This document shows positions 17,422-27,200 of a stretch of DNA of 64,000 nt, in pieces. Below the pieces are notes generated by a model. The model searched no databases and was not told the DNA's origin. It worked only from the letters and a program-made list of their open reading frames with translations. This DNA comes from Streptomyces toxytricini (lineage in GTDB: Bacteria > Actinomycetota > Actinomycetes > Streptomycetales > Streptomycetaceae), in assembly GCF_014649915.1 (NCBI RefSeq), contig NZ_BMTY01000001.1, forward strand, positions 278,644 through 342,643. The letters are read 5' to 3'. Each line of letters opens with the position of its first letter. Position 1 is the stretch's first letter. Made by a program: the position numbers and the translations under genes.

Positions 17422-18303
17422 TCAGCGCTGGAGCAGGGTGCGCTTCAGTTCCCGGGCCGCCCTGGGCGGTGCGACGTCCGTCCGGTGTGCCAGGGCGATC
17501 GTGCGGCGCAGCGGGGCGCCCTCCAGCGGGGTGCTGCGCAGCCCCGGCGCGGCGTTCCCGGCGACCATCGCCGGGACGACGGCCACGCCGAGCCCCGCGC
17601 GCACGAAGCCGAGCACCGCGTCCATCTCACCGCCCTCCACGGTGAACACCGGCTCGAACCCCTCCGCCCGGCAGGTGGCCACCGTGAGGTCCCGCAGGTC
17701 GTAGCCGTGCCGGAACATCACCATCGGCTCGTGCCGCAGCGCCGACACCGTCAGCGGCCCGCCCCCGCCCGGCGGCGGCAGCCGCTCCGACGACACCACC
17801 ACCAGGTCCTCGGTCAGCAGCTCCACGGTGTCCAGCGCGGGCGCCGACGGGGGCAGCGGCAGCGCGATCAGCGCCAAGTCCAGCGCGCCGCGCGCCAACT
17901 CCCTCACCAGGTCCAGCGATCCGCTCTCCTCGATCAGCAGCTCGATCCCCGGATGCGCGGCATGGAAAGCGCGCAGCACCTCCGGCAGCAGGCCCGTGCA
18001 CACGCTCGGGGTCGCGCCCAGCCGCACCCGCCCCCGCCGCAGCTGCGCCAGCTCCTGCACCTCCAGCCGCGCCGTGTCAGCGTCGGCGAGGATCCGCCGC
18101 GCCAGCGGCAGCAGCGCCTCGCCCGCGTCCGTCAGCGCGATGTTGCCCCGCGCCCGACTGAACAGCTCCGCACCCAGCTCCCGCTCCAGCGCCTTGATCT
18201 GCTGCGACAGCGACGGCTGCGCGACGTGCACCCGCTCCGCGGCCCGGGTGAAGTGCCGCGTCTCGGCCACTGCCACGAAATACAGGAGCTGCTGGAACTG
18301 CAT
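17422..18303 (-). CDS. LysR-family transcriptional regulator, divergent from sdhCAB
   Basis: The 293-residue protein has the LysR winged helix (MQFQQLLYFVAVAETRHFTR, then AAERVHVAQPSLSQQIKALE) and a periplasmic-binding-like effector domain. At the position where OxyR carries its first redox Cys it has GYDLRDL, with one Cys shortly after (VATCRAEGF), so it is not a canonical OxyR. The gene is divergent from sdhC with 95 bases between starts, and an ATAG-N7-CTAT site lies in between. It probably activates or represses the succinate dehydrogenase operon and regulates itself, as LysR proteins usually do with divergent targets. Confidence 0.9.
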   Translation of the reverse strand: MQFQQLLYFVAVAETRHFTRAAERVHVAQPSLSQQIKALERELGAELFSRARGNIALTDAGEALLPLARRILADADTARLEVQELAQLRRGRVRLGATPSVCTGLLPEVLRAFHAAHPGIELLIEESGSLDLVRELARGALDLALIALPLPPSAPALDTVELLTEDLVVVSSERLPPPGGGGPLTVSALRHEPMVMFRHGYDLRDLTVATCRAEGFEPVFTVEGGEMDAVLGFVRAGLGVAVVPAMVAGNAAPGLRSTPLEGAPLRRTIALAHRTDVAPPRAARELKRTLLQR

Positions 18304-18324
18304 GAGCCCAGGCTACCCGCCTTC

Positions 18325-18345
18325 ATAGACAACTTCTATCGATAG
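18325..18345. promoter_or_regulatory. LysR-type operator: ATAG-N7-CTAT followed by CTATCGATAG palindrome
   Basis: ATAG at 18325-18328 and CTAT at 18336-18339 form an ATAG-N7-CTAT inverted repeat, the same half-site pattern as OxyR. The second arm is itself part of the perfect 10-base palindrome CTATCGATAG (18336-18345). The centre is about 65 bases before the probable transcription start of sdhC, the position where LysR activators bind their primary recognition site. Confidence 0.6.
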
Positions 18346-18360
18346 CAGCGCCATCATGTC

Positions 18361-18391
18361 TTGGACCTCTCGGGGGTGGCGTCCTTACCGT
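18361..18391 (+). promoter_or_regulatory. Probable sdhC promoter (TTGGAC, 19 bases, TACCGT)
   Basis: TTGGAC at 18361-18366 and TACCGT at 18386-18391 are separated by 19 bases. TACCGT fits TANNNT and ends 7 bases before ATG 18399, so the transcript may begin at or just before the start codon. The spacer is slightly long, consistent with a promoter that needs an activator. Confidence 0.4.
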
Positions 18392-18398
18392 CGAAGGC

Positions 18399-19099
18399 AT
18401 GGCTCTGGCAACGCGGACGGACCGACGGCCGTCCACCACGCGCACGCTCTGGGACTCCACCGTCGGCAAGAAGGCCGTGATGGCGGTGTCCGGGCTGATC
18501 ATGCTCGGCTACCTGGTCGTCCACATGATGGGCAACCTCAAGATCTTCTTCGGTGCGCAGGAGTTCAACGCGTACGGGCACTGGCTGCGCCACATCGGCG
18601 AACCGTTCCTGCACAGCCACTGGGCCCTGTGGGCCGTCCGCGTCGTCCTCCTCGCCGCCGTCGCCGCGCACGCCGTGTCGGCGTACCAGCTCAGCCGCCG
18701 CGACATCAAGGCCCGACCCGTCGCCTACGCCCACAAGCGCCGCCGCGCCGGCTACGCGACCCGCACCATGCGCTGGGGCGGCGTCATCCTCGGCCTGTTC
18801 ATCGTCTGGCACATCCTCGACCTGACCACCCTCACCGTCAACGAGCGCGCCTGGGCCGGCCACCCCTACGAGAACGTCCTCGCCACCTTCTCCACCTGGT
18901 ACGGCAACACCCTCTACATCACCGCCATGGCAGCCCTCGGCCTGCACATCCGGCACGGCTTCCGGAGCGCCGCCCACACCCTCGGCGCCGGCAGCGCCCG
19001 CCGCGACCGCACGCTGAAGGCCCTCGCCAACGCCCTCGCCCTCCTCCTCTTCGCCGGCTTCGTCTCCGTCCCCGTCGGCGTCATGACCGGAGTGGTGAA

Positions 19100-19103
<4 letters not shown>
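18399..19103 (+). CDS. sdhC: Succinate dehydrogenase cytochrome b subunit
   Basis: The 234-residue protein has five membrane helices and the conserved His residues of the single-subunit dihaem cytochrome b of type B quinone reductases ([12 protein letters not shown], HLxxW region [21 protein letters not shown]). It anchors the flavoprotein and iron-sulfur subunits to the membrane and passes electrons from succinate to menaquinone. It is the first gene of sdhC-sdhA-sdhB; the stop overlaps the sdhA start by four bases. Confidence 0.95.
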
Positions 19104-21084
<1,981 letters not shown>

Positions 21085-21088
<4 letters not shown>

Positions 21089-21840
21089 AGCTCAACCTGC
21101 GCGTCTGGCGCCAACAGACCCCCGACGCCCCCGGCGCCATGGTCACCTACGAGGTCGACGGCGTCTCCCGCGACATGTCCTTCCTCGAAATGCTCGACAC
21201 CCTCAACGAGGACCTCATCGTCCGCGGCGAGGAACCCGTCGCCTTCGACCACGACTGCCGCGAGGGCATCTGCGGCGCGTGCAGCCTCGTCATCAACGGC
21301 GAGGCCCACGGCCCCGAACGCACCACCGCCTGCCAGCTCCACATGCGCTCCTTCCGCGACGGCGACACCATCGACGTCGAACCCTGGCGCGCGGCCGCGT
21401 TCCCCGTCGTCAAGGACCTCGTCGTCGACCGCAGCGCCTTCGACCGGATCATCCAGGCCGGCGGCTACATCACCGCACCCACCGGCTCCGCGCCCGAGGC
21501 GCACGCCACCGCCGTGCCGAAACCCGACGCCGACCGCGCCTTCGAACACGCCGAGTGCATCGGCTGCGGCGCCTGCGTCGCCGCCTGCCCCAACGGCTCC
21601 GCCATGCTCTTCACCTCCGCCAAGGTCAACCACCTCGGCGCGCTCCCGCAGGGCTCGCCCGAACGGGAGACGCGGGTGCTCGACATGGTCGCCGCGATGG
21701 ACGACGAGGGCTTCGGCGGCTGCACCCTGACCGGCGAATGCGCGACCGCCTGCCCGAAGGGCATCCCGCTGCCGTCGATCACCGCCATGAACCGGGAATG
21801 GCTCCGCGCCCTCCGCAAGGGCCGCGCCGCCCGCGACTGA
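21085..21840 (+). CDS. sdhB: Succinate dehydrogenase iron-sulfur subunit
   Basis: The 251-residue protein carries the [2Fe-2S] site ([15 protein letters not shown]...C, residues about 60-85), and two ferredoxin-type Cys sets for the [4Fe-4S] and [3Fe-4S] clusters ([15 protein letters not shown] and [15 protein letters not shown]). It relays electrons from SdhA FAD to the haems of SdhC. ATG 21085 overlaps the sdhA stop (ATGA). A strong hairpin follows 36 bases after the stop, ending the operon. Confidence 0.95.
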
Positions 21841-21875
21841 CCCCCGCCGCCGCGCCGCCTGCCTCGCCCGCTCCG

Positions 21876-21904
21876 CCGGTCGGCCGATCCGATCGGCCGA
21901 CCGG
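21876..21904 (+). terminator. Terminator hairpin after sdhB
   Basis: A perfect 13-base stem (arms 21876-21888 and 21892-21904, centred on GGCCGAT) with a 3-base loop CCG, 36 bases downstream of the sdhB stop. No U-run follows, as is usual in Streptomyces terminators. Confidence 0.8.
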
Positions 21905-21972
21905 GCGCTCGTACCGGGTACGCGACGTGCCGCGCCCGCCGGTGCCCGGCCGCGTCGGCGACAGTGGACCGC

Positions 21973-22629
21973 ATGCCAGAAGCCCCCGCCGGGACCGGAC
22001 CGCGCCTGCGACGCCGCACCGTGCTGGCCGCCGCCCTCGGCCCGCTCGCCGCGGCCGGATGCTCCGCCGAGGAGCCCGCCCCGGCCCCGGTGCACGGCCC
22101 CGCGGGCGCCCCGCGCGACGCCATGGTCATGCTGATCCGGCACGCCGAGAAGCCCTACCCCGGCGACACCGGCGAGGACGCGGAAGGCAACGAGGACCCC
22201 GGTTTCCTCTCCCTGCGAGGCCTGCGCAGGGCCGAGGAGCTCCCCGGGCTGTTCACCCCCGCCCGCGGCTCGTCCCTGCTGCCCCGCCCCGCCGCCGTGT
22301 TCGCCGCCGGCGGGGCCGGCGCGCCCGCCCGCTGCCGACTGACCGTCGAACCGCTGGCCGCGGCCCTGCGCATCCCGGTGCGCACCCGGTTCGCCGTCGG
22401 CGCCGAAGCGGCCCTCGCCCGCGCCGTCCTCACCGCGCCACAGCCCGTCCTCGCCTGCTGGGAGCACCACGGCGTCCCCCGCCTCGTGCGCGCCCTCGGC
22501 GCCGACCGGCTGCCGGGCGTGCCCGCCGCCTGGCCGGACCGGTACGACGTCGTGTGGGCGTTCACCCGCCGGAGCGGCCGCTGGACGTTCCGCGAGGTGC
22601 CTCAGCACCTGCTGGCCGGGGACGCCTGA
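21973..22629 (+). CDS. Tat-exported lipoprotein with histidine-phosphatase-like fold
   Basis: The 218-residue protein starts with RRRTVLAAALGPLAAAGCS, a twin-arginine signal with a lipobox Cys, so it is likely a Tat lipoprotein on the outer membrane face. The mature part has LIRHAEK near residue 58 (first catalytic His and Arg of the histidine phosphatase superfamily) and WEHHGVPRLV (second catalytic His). The substrate is unknown. GTG 21964, three codons upstream, is an alternative start. Confidence 0.75.
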   Translation: MPEAPAGTGPRLRRRTVLAAALGPLAAAGCSAEEPAPAPVHGPAGAPRDAMVMLIRHAEKPYPGDTGEDAEGNEDPGFLSLRGLRRAEELPGLFTPARGSSLLPRPAAVFAAGGAGAPARCRLTVEPLAAALRIPVRTRFAVGAEAALARAVLTAPQPVLACWEHHGVPRLVRALGADRLPGVPAAWPDRYDVVWAFTRRSGRWTFREVPQHLLAGDA

Positions 22630-22683
22630 CCCGCCGACCGCGGCCCCCGTCGTACGTACGCCGCCCGCGCCCGGCCCCCCGGC

Positions 22684-25089
22684 TCAGTCCAGCCCCAGCG
22701 CCCTCGCCAGGTGCCCCGCCGTCCGCCCGCGCCCCGCCCGCGCGACCCGCTCCGGTGTGCCCGCGGCGACGATCCGGCCGCCGTCCGCGCCGCCGCCGGG
22801 CCCGAGGTCGACCACCCAGTCCGCGCCCGCCACCACGTCCATGTCGTGCTCGACGACCACCACCGTGTGCCCGGCGTCCACCAGTCCGTGCAACTGCCGC
22901 ACCAGCACCTCCACATCGGCCGGGTGCAGCCCCGTCGTCGGCTCGTCCAGCACGTACAGCGTGTGCTCGCGCCGCAGCCGCTGCAGCTCCGCCACCAGCT
23001 TGATCCGCTGCGCCTCGCCGCCCGACAGCTCCGTGGCCGGCTGCCCCAGCCGCAGGTAGCCCAGCCCGATCTCCTCCAGCGCCCGCAGGCTCCGGGCCGC
23101 CGCCGGGACCTCCGCGAAGAACTCCGCCGCCGCCTCCACCGTCAGCCCCAGCACCTCCGCGATGCTCAGTCCCCCGTGGCGGACCTCCAGCGTCTCGGCG
23201 TTGTACCGCGCGCCCCCGCAATCGGGGCACGGCGCGTACGTACCGGGCAGGAACAGCAGCTCCACCGAGACGAAGCCCTCGCCCTGGCAGGTCTCGCACC
23301 GGCCGCCCGGCACGTTGAACGAGAACCGGCCCGCCTTCCAGCCGCGGGCGCGCGCCTCGCCGGTCGCCGCGAACAGCCGGCGCACCACGTCGAACAACCC
23401 CGTGTACGTCGCCAGGTTGGACCGCGGCGTGCGCCCGATCGGCTTCTGGTCCACCTCCACCAGCCGCCGCACCGGGAACCCCGGATCGGAGGCGAGCCGC
23501 TCTCCCACCTCGCGCGCCAGCACCTGCCCCACCAGCGTCGACTTCCCCGACCCGGACACGCCCGTCACGGCCGTGAACACGCCGAGCGGGAACTCGGCGT
23601 CGACGTCCCGGAGGTTGTGCCGCCGCGCCGCGGTCACCCGTACCGACCCGGCGGCCTCCCGCACCGCCCGCCGCGCACCCGCCGCGCGCTCCGCGAACAG
23701 GTGCCGCGCCGTCGCCGACCCCGCCACACCGGCCAGTCCCTCCGGCGGGCCGCTGTGCAGGACCCGCCCGCCGTGCTCGCCCGCCCGCGGGCCCACGTCC
23801 ACGACCCAGTCCGCATGCCGCACCACGTCCAGGTGGTGCTCCACCACGAACACCGTGTTCCCGGCCGCCTTGAGCCGGTCCAGCACCCCCAGCAGGGCCT
23901 CCGTGTCGGCCGGGTGGAGGCCGGCCGACGGCTCGTCCAGCACGTACACCACCCCGAACAGCCCCGACCGCAGCTGCGTCGCCAGCCGCAGCCGCTGCAG
24001 CTCGCCCGCCGACAGCGTCGGCGCCGTCCGGTCCAGGCTCAGATAACCCAGGCCCAGCTCGACGACCGGCGCGATCCGGGACCGCAGGTCGGCCGCGAGC
24101 ACCCGCGCCGCCTCCCCGTCCGCCGGCGTCCGCTCCAACAGCCCGTCCAGGCCCGTCAGTGGCAGCGCCGCCAACTCCGCGATGGTGCGCCCCGCGTACG
24201 TGACGGCGAGCGCCTCCGGCCGCAGCCGCCGCCCCGCGCACACCGGGCACGGCGAGTCGGTGAGGAACTTCTCCGCGCGGGCCCGCAGGGTGGCGCTGCG
24301 GCTCTCCGCGAACGTCTTCATCACCCACCGGTGCGCGCTCGTGTACGTCCCCCGGTACGGGCGCTGGATCCGCTCCGGGTCCCGCACGGGGTGCACGGTG
24401 ACGACCGGCTGCTCCTCGGTGAACAGGATCCACTCGCGGTCCGCCGCGGGCAGGTCCCGCCACGGCGCGTCCACGTCGTGCCCGAGCGCCTCCAGGATGT
24501 CCCGCAGGTTCTTGCCCTGCCACGCCCCCGGCCAGGCGGCGATCGCGCCCTCGCGGATCGACAGGCCGGGGTCCGGGACGAGCAGCTCCTCGGTGGTGCG
24601 GTGGATGCTGCCCAGCCCGTGGCAGGAAGGGCACGCCCCGGCGGCGGTGTTGGGGGAGAAGGCGTCGGAGTCCAGCCGCTCGGCGCCCTCGGGGTAGGCG
24701 CCGGCGCGGGAGAACAGCATGCGCAGCGAGTTGGAGAGCAGGGTCACGGTGCCCACGGAGGAGCGGGAGCCGGGCGTGGAGCGCCGCTGCTCCAGCGACA
24801 CCGCCGGCGGCAGACCGGTCACCGAGTCCACCTCGGGTGCGCCGACCTGGTGGATGAGGCGCCGCGCGTACGGGGCGACCGACTCGAAGTAGCGGCGCTG
24901 CGCCTCGGCGTAGAGCGTGCCGAAGGCGAGGGAGCTCTTCCCGGAGCCGGAGACGCCGGTGAAGACGGTCAGGGCGTCGCGGGGGATGTCCACGTCGACG
25001 CCGCGCAGGTTGTGCTCGCGGGCTCCGCGGACGCGTACGAACGGGTCGGGGGCGGTTGTCGGCGCCGGGCTCTCGTCGGACTGGTGCAT
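22684..25089 (-). CDS. UvrA-like ABC ATPase (short, UvrA2/DrrC type)
   Basis: The 801-residue soluble protein has two UvrA-type ABC modules: Walker A GVSGSGKSS near residue 45 and GVSGSGKST near 520, signatures LSAGELQRL and LSGGEAQRI, Walker B VVYVLDEPS and LYVLDEPT. Zinc-finger pairs are present (CPSCHG, CPVCAG, CETCQG, CPDCGG). It is about 150-200 residues shorter than housekeeping UvrA, as in UvrA2 and DrrC proteins that lack the UvrB-interaction domain and are linked to resistance against DNA-binding drugs. Streptomyces often have several. ATG 25089 is preferred; GTG 25098 is possible. Confidence 0.9.
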   Translation of the reverse strand: MHQSDESPAPTTAPDPFVRVRGAREHNLRGVDVDIPRDALTVFTGVSGSGKSSLAFGTLYAEAQRRYFESVAPYARRLIHQVGAPEVDSVTGLPPAVSLEQRRSTPGSRSSVGTVTLLSNSLRMLFSRAGAYPEGAERLDSDAFSPNTAAGACPSCHGLGSIHRTTEELLVPDPGLSIREGAIAAWPGAWQGKNLRDILEALGHDVDAPWRDLPAADREWILFTEEQPVVTVHPVRDPERIQRPYRGTYTSAHRWVMKTFAESRSATLRARAEKFLTDSPCPVCAGRRLRPEALAVTYAGRTIAELAALPLTGLDGLLERTPADGEAARVLAADLRSRIAPVVELGLGYLSLDRTAPTLSAGELQRLRLATQLRSGLFGVVYVLDEPSAGLHPADTEALLGVLDRLKAAGNTVFVVEHHLDVVRHADWVVDVGPRAGEHGGRVLHSGPPEGLAGVAGSATARHLFAERAAGARRAVREAAGSVRVTAARRHNLRDVDAEFPLGVFTAVTGVSGSGKSTLVGQVLAREVGERLASDPGFPVRRLVEVDQKPIGRTPRSNLATYTGLFDVVRRLFAATGEARARGWKAGRFSFNVPGGRCETCQGEGFVSVELLFLPGTYAPCPDCGGARYNAETLEVRHGGLSIAEVLGLTVEAAAEFFAEVPAAARSLRALEEIGLGYLRLGQPATELSGGEAQRIKLVAELQRLRREHTLYVLDEPTTGLHPADVEVLVRQLHGLVDAGHTVVVVEHDMDVVAGADWVVDLGPGGGADGGRIVAAGTPERVARAGRGRTAGHLARALGLD

Positions 25090-25116
25090 TCGCCCCACTT
25101 TACGGGTGCCCGCAGG

Positions 25117-26193
25117 TCAGGAGCCGTCCGGGCCGACCGGCCCCGCCGCGGCCGCGCCCACCGCCTGCCCGTCCCCACCCGCCGCCGGCGCCGCGGCCGA
25201 GGCGTCCAGTCCGGCGAGCCGGGCGAGGCGGGTGAAGGAGTCGAGCAGGGCCGCCCGGTCGTGGGTGGAGGTGGTCACGAGCAGCTCGTCGGCGCCGGTC
25301 AGCGCGGCCACCTCGGCGAGCCGGTCCGCGACCTGGTCGGCAGTGCCGTGGATGTGCCCGGCCAGCGCGCCCTCGTACAGCTCGCGCTCCCGCGCCGTCA
25401 TGGCCATGGCCTCGATCGCGGCGGCCGGGCGCAGCGGCGGGAAGCTGCCGCGCGTCCGCGAGGCGGCCAGCGACCAGGCCTCGGGGACGAGGATCCGCCG
25501 GGCCTCCTCCTCGGTGGCGGCCACGGCGACCGTCCCGGAGACCACGACGTACGGTTCGGGGCGGCCGGGCGCGGGCCGGAACTCCTCGCGGTAGCCCTCC
25601 ACGATCCCCGCGACCCGCGCGCGGTCGCGCAGGTCGCCCGCCACGAGCGGCAGTCCGGCGCGGGCGGCGATCCGGGCGCCGTCGCCGGTGGCGAGGACGA
25701 ACGCGGGGATCCGCAGCCCCTCCGCGGGCCGGGCGTGGACACCGGGGTGGGCCTGCTGGGTGCCGTCGATCCAGCCGAGCAGCTCGGCGAGCTGCTCCTC
25801 GAACCGGTCGGCGTCCGCCGTGTCGCGGCCGAGGGCCCGCCGGATCCCGCCGGTGAAGCCGACGGACCGGCCGAGGCCCATGTCGATGCGGCCCGGGAAG
25901 AGGGATTCGAGCACGCCGAACTGTTCGGCCACGATGAGCGGCTGGTGGTTCGGCAGCATGACCCCGCCGGTGCCGACCCGGATCCGGCTGGTCGCCGCGG
26001 CGACGGCGGCGGCGAGCACGGTGGGCGCGGAGCCGGCGGCTCCGGGAACGCTGTGGTGCTCCGAGACCCAGAACCGGTGGTATCCGAGCCGCTCCGCCGT
26101 GCGGGCGAGGTCCACCGTGTCGCGCAGGGCCCGGGACGCCGGGTGGCCTTCGCGGGTGCGGGAGCGGTCGAGGACGGAGAGTCTGCGGATCAC
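25117..26193 (-). CDS. LLM-class flavin-dependent oxidoreductase (luciferase-like)
   Basis: From GTG 26193 the 358-residue protein begins IRRLSVLDRSRTREGHP and shows the luciferase-like TIM barrel: TAERLGYHRFWVSEHHSVPG, IRVGTGGVMLPNHQPLIVAEQF, FPGRIDMGLGRSVGF. These are the usual FMN or F420 contact regions; which cofactor is used cannot be told. The last 40 residues are Ala/Gly-rich and probably disordered. It is 27 bases upstream of the UvrA-like gene on the same strand, so they may share a transcript. Confidence 0.85.
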   Translation of the reverse strand: MIRRLSVLDRSRTREGHPASRALRDTVDLARTAERLGYHRFWVSEHHSVPGAAGSAPTVLAAAVAAATSRIRVGTGGVMLPNHQPLIVAEQFGVLESLFPGRIDMGLGRSVGFTGGIRRALGRDTADADRFEEQLAELLGWIDGTQQAHPGVHARPAEGLRIPAFVLATGDGARIAARAGLPLVAGDLRDRARVAGIVEGYREEFRPAPGRPEPYVVVSGTVAVAATEEEARRILVPEAWSLAASRTRGSFPPLRPAAAIEAMAMTARERELYEGALAGHIHGTADQVADRLAEVAALTGADELLVTTSTHDRAALLDSFTRLARLAGLDASAAAPAAGGDGQAVGAAAAGPVGPDGS

Positions 26194-26240
26194 ACACGTG
26201 TTCAACGTTCGGCGGCCGCAGGGATTCCCGACGCGGACCC

Positions 26241-26246
26241 TAGGGT
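26241..26246 (+). promoter_or_regulatory. Probable -10 element (TAGGGT) of a leaderless HAD-phosphatase transcript
   Basis: TAGGGT ends exactly 7 bases before ATG 26254 and no Shine-Dalgarno intervenes. Same architecture as at 1893 (lysX) and 16723 (tetR). Confidence 0.5.
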
Positions 26247-26253
26247 GGCCCGT

Positions 26254-26748
26254 ATGAGTGAGCGCACGAACCGGCGGCCGCTGGCCGTCTTCGACATCGA
26301 CAACACCCTGGCCGACACCGACCACCGCCAGCACTTCCTGGAGCGCCGGCCGCGGGACTGGGACGGGTTCTTCGGTGCGGCGCCGGCCGATCCGCCGCTC
26401 GCCCGCGGGGTGGCGCTGGCGGTCGAGCGGGCCGCCGACAGCGAGATCGTGTACCTGACCGGCCGCCCGGAGCGGTGCCGCGCCGACACCGAGGAGTGGC
26501 TGGAGCGGCACGGGCTGCCGCAGGGGCGGGTGTGGATGCGCGGGGACCGGGACCGGCGGCCGGCGCGGCTGACCAAGCTGGAGATCCTGCGCCGCCTGGC
26601 GCGGAGCCGCGAGGTGCGGGTGCTGGTCGACGACGACGAGCTGGTCTGCCAGGCCGCGCGCGGCGAGGGGTTCCCGGTGGTGCTGGCGAACTGGGCGGCA
26701 CAGGCGCCGGAGCTGAGGTCCGCCCAGGAGGGCGAGGGCCGCACCTGA
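26254..26748 (+). CDS. HAD-superfamily phosphatase (polynucleotide kinase 3'-phosphatase-like)
   Basis: The 164-residue protein has the HAD motif I FDIDNTLADTDHR near residue 14, motif II YLTGRPERC, and motif III/IV DDDELVCQAA. Size and motifs resemble the stand-alone 3'-phosphatase domain of T4-type polynucleotide kinase/phosphatase and related nucleotidases. It likely dephosphorylates a nucleotide or RNA/DNA end, but that is not proven. It starts divergently from the LLM oxidoreductase and ends convergent with dodecin. Confidence 0.8.
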   Translation: MSERTNRRPLAVFDIDNTLADTDHRQHFLERRPRDWDGFFGAAPADPPLARGVALAVERAADSEIVYLTGRPERCRADTEEWLERHGLPQGRVWMRGDRDRRPARLTKLEILRRLARSREVRVLVDDDELVCQAARGEGFPVVLANWAAQAPELRSAQEGEGRT

Positions 26749-26776
26749 CGCCGCGGTCCGGCGGCGGGGCGGCGGG

Positions 26777-26817
26777 CGCGCCGGGCCCCGGGGGAGTGTC
26801 CCCCGGGGCCCGGCGCG
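26777..26817. terminator. Perfect 19-bp bidirectional hairpin between HAD gene and dodecin
   Basis: Arms 26777-26795 and 26799-26817 are exact reverse complements, with a 3-base loop GTG. The stem is almost pure GC. It lies between the convergent HAD and dodecin genes and can stop transcription from both sides. Confidence 0.9.
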
Positions 26818-26821
26818 TGTC

Positions 26822-27037
26822 TCATGCCTCCTCGTCGAGCCGGAAGCCGACCTTCAGCCCCACCTGGTAGTGCGCGATCTCGCCGTTCTCGATGTGTCCG
26901 CGCATCTGCGTCACCTCGAACCAGTCGAGGTTGCGCAGTGTCTGGTTCGCCCGGGCGATCCCGTTGCGGACGGCCTGATCGATGCCCGTGGTGGACGTGC
27001 CGACGATTTCGGTCACCCGGTAGGTGTGGTTGGACAT
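26822..27037 (-). CDS. Dodecin (flavin-storage protein)
   Basis: The 71-residue protein is a complete dodecin: MSNHTYRVTEIVGTSTTGID, the central helix, and the flavin-stacking Trp in LRNLDWFEVTQMRGHI, ending YQVGLKVGFRLD. Dodecins form hollow dodecamers that sequester riboflavin, FMN or related aromatics. GGGAG about 7 bases upstream supports ATG 27037. The gene is alone. Confidence 0.95.
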   Translation of the reverse strand: MSNHTYRVTEIVGTSTTGIDQAVRNGIARANQTLRNLDWFEVTQMRGHIENGEIAHYQVGLKVGFRLDEEA

Positions 27038-27134
27038 GGAGGTCTCCCGACGGTGGGGGCTTCGTCGCCTTCTACGGTGCCCCAGTACGCCCTGCGGCGC
27101 GAACTTTGTCGGATCAATTCCGCGGCAATTACCC

Positions 27135-27163
27135 TTGACCGGCCCATTGGTCTATGCCAATTT
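27135..27163 (+). promoter_or_regulatory. Candidate promoter and dre-like operator before the sugar-binding protein
   Basis: ATTGGTCTATGCCAAT (27146-27161) is an inverted repeat with arms ATTGG/CCAAT. Its core TGGTCTATGCCA differs at only two of twelve positions from the DasR dre core TGGTCTAGACCA. It lies in the spacer of a possible promoter: TTGACC (27135-27140), 17 bases, CAATTT (27158-27163), so a bound repressor would block transcription. The start codon follows 40 bases later. Confidence 0.55.
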
Positions 27164-27200
27164 CAAGCCATCTCGGATTCCCCGCAGAAGGTGACCCCTC

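Noticed and set aside
17422..18303. LysR protein considered as OxyR because of the ATAG-N7-CTAT site
   Set aside because: The first peroxidatic Cys position is Tyr and the sequence diverges from OxyR in the effector domain; only the DNA site is OxyR-like.
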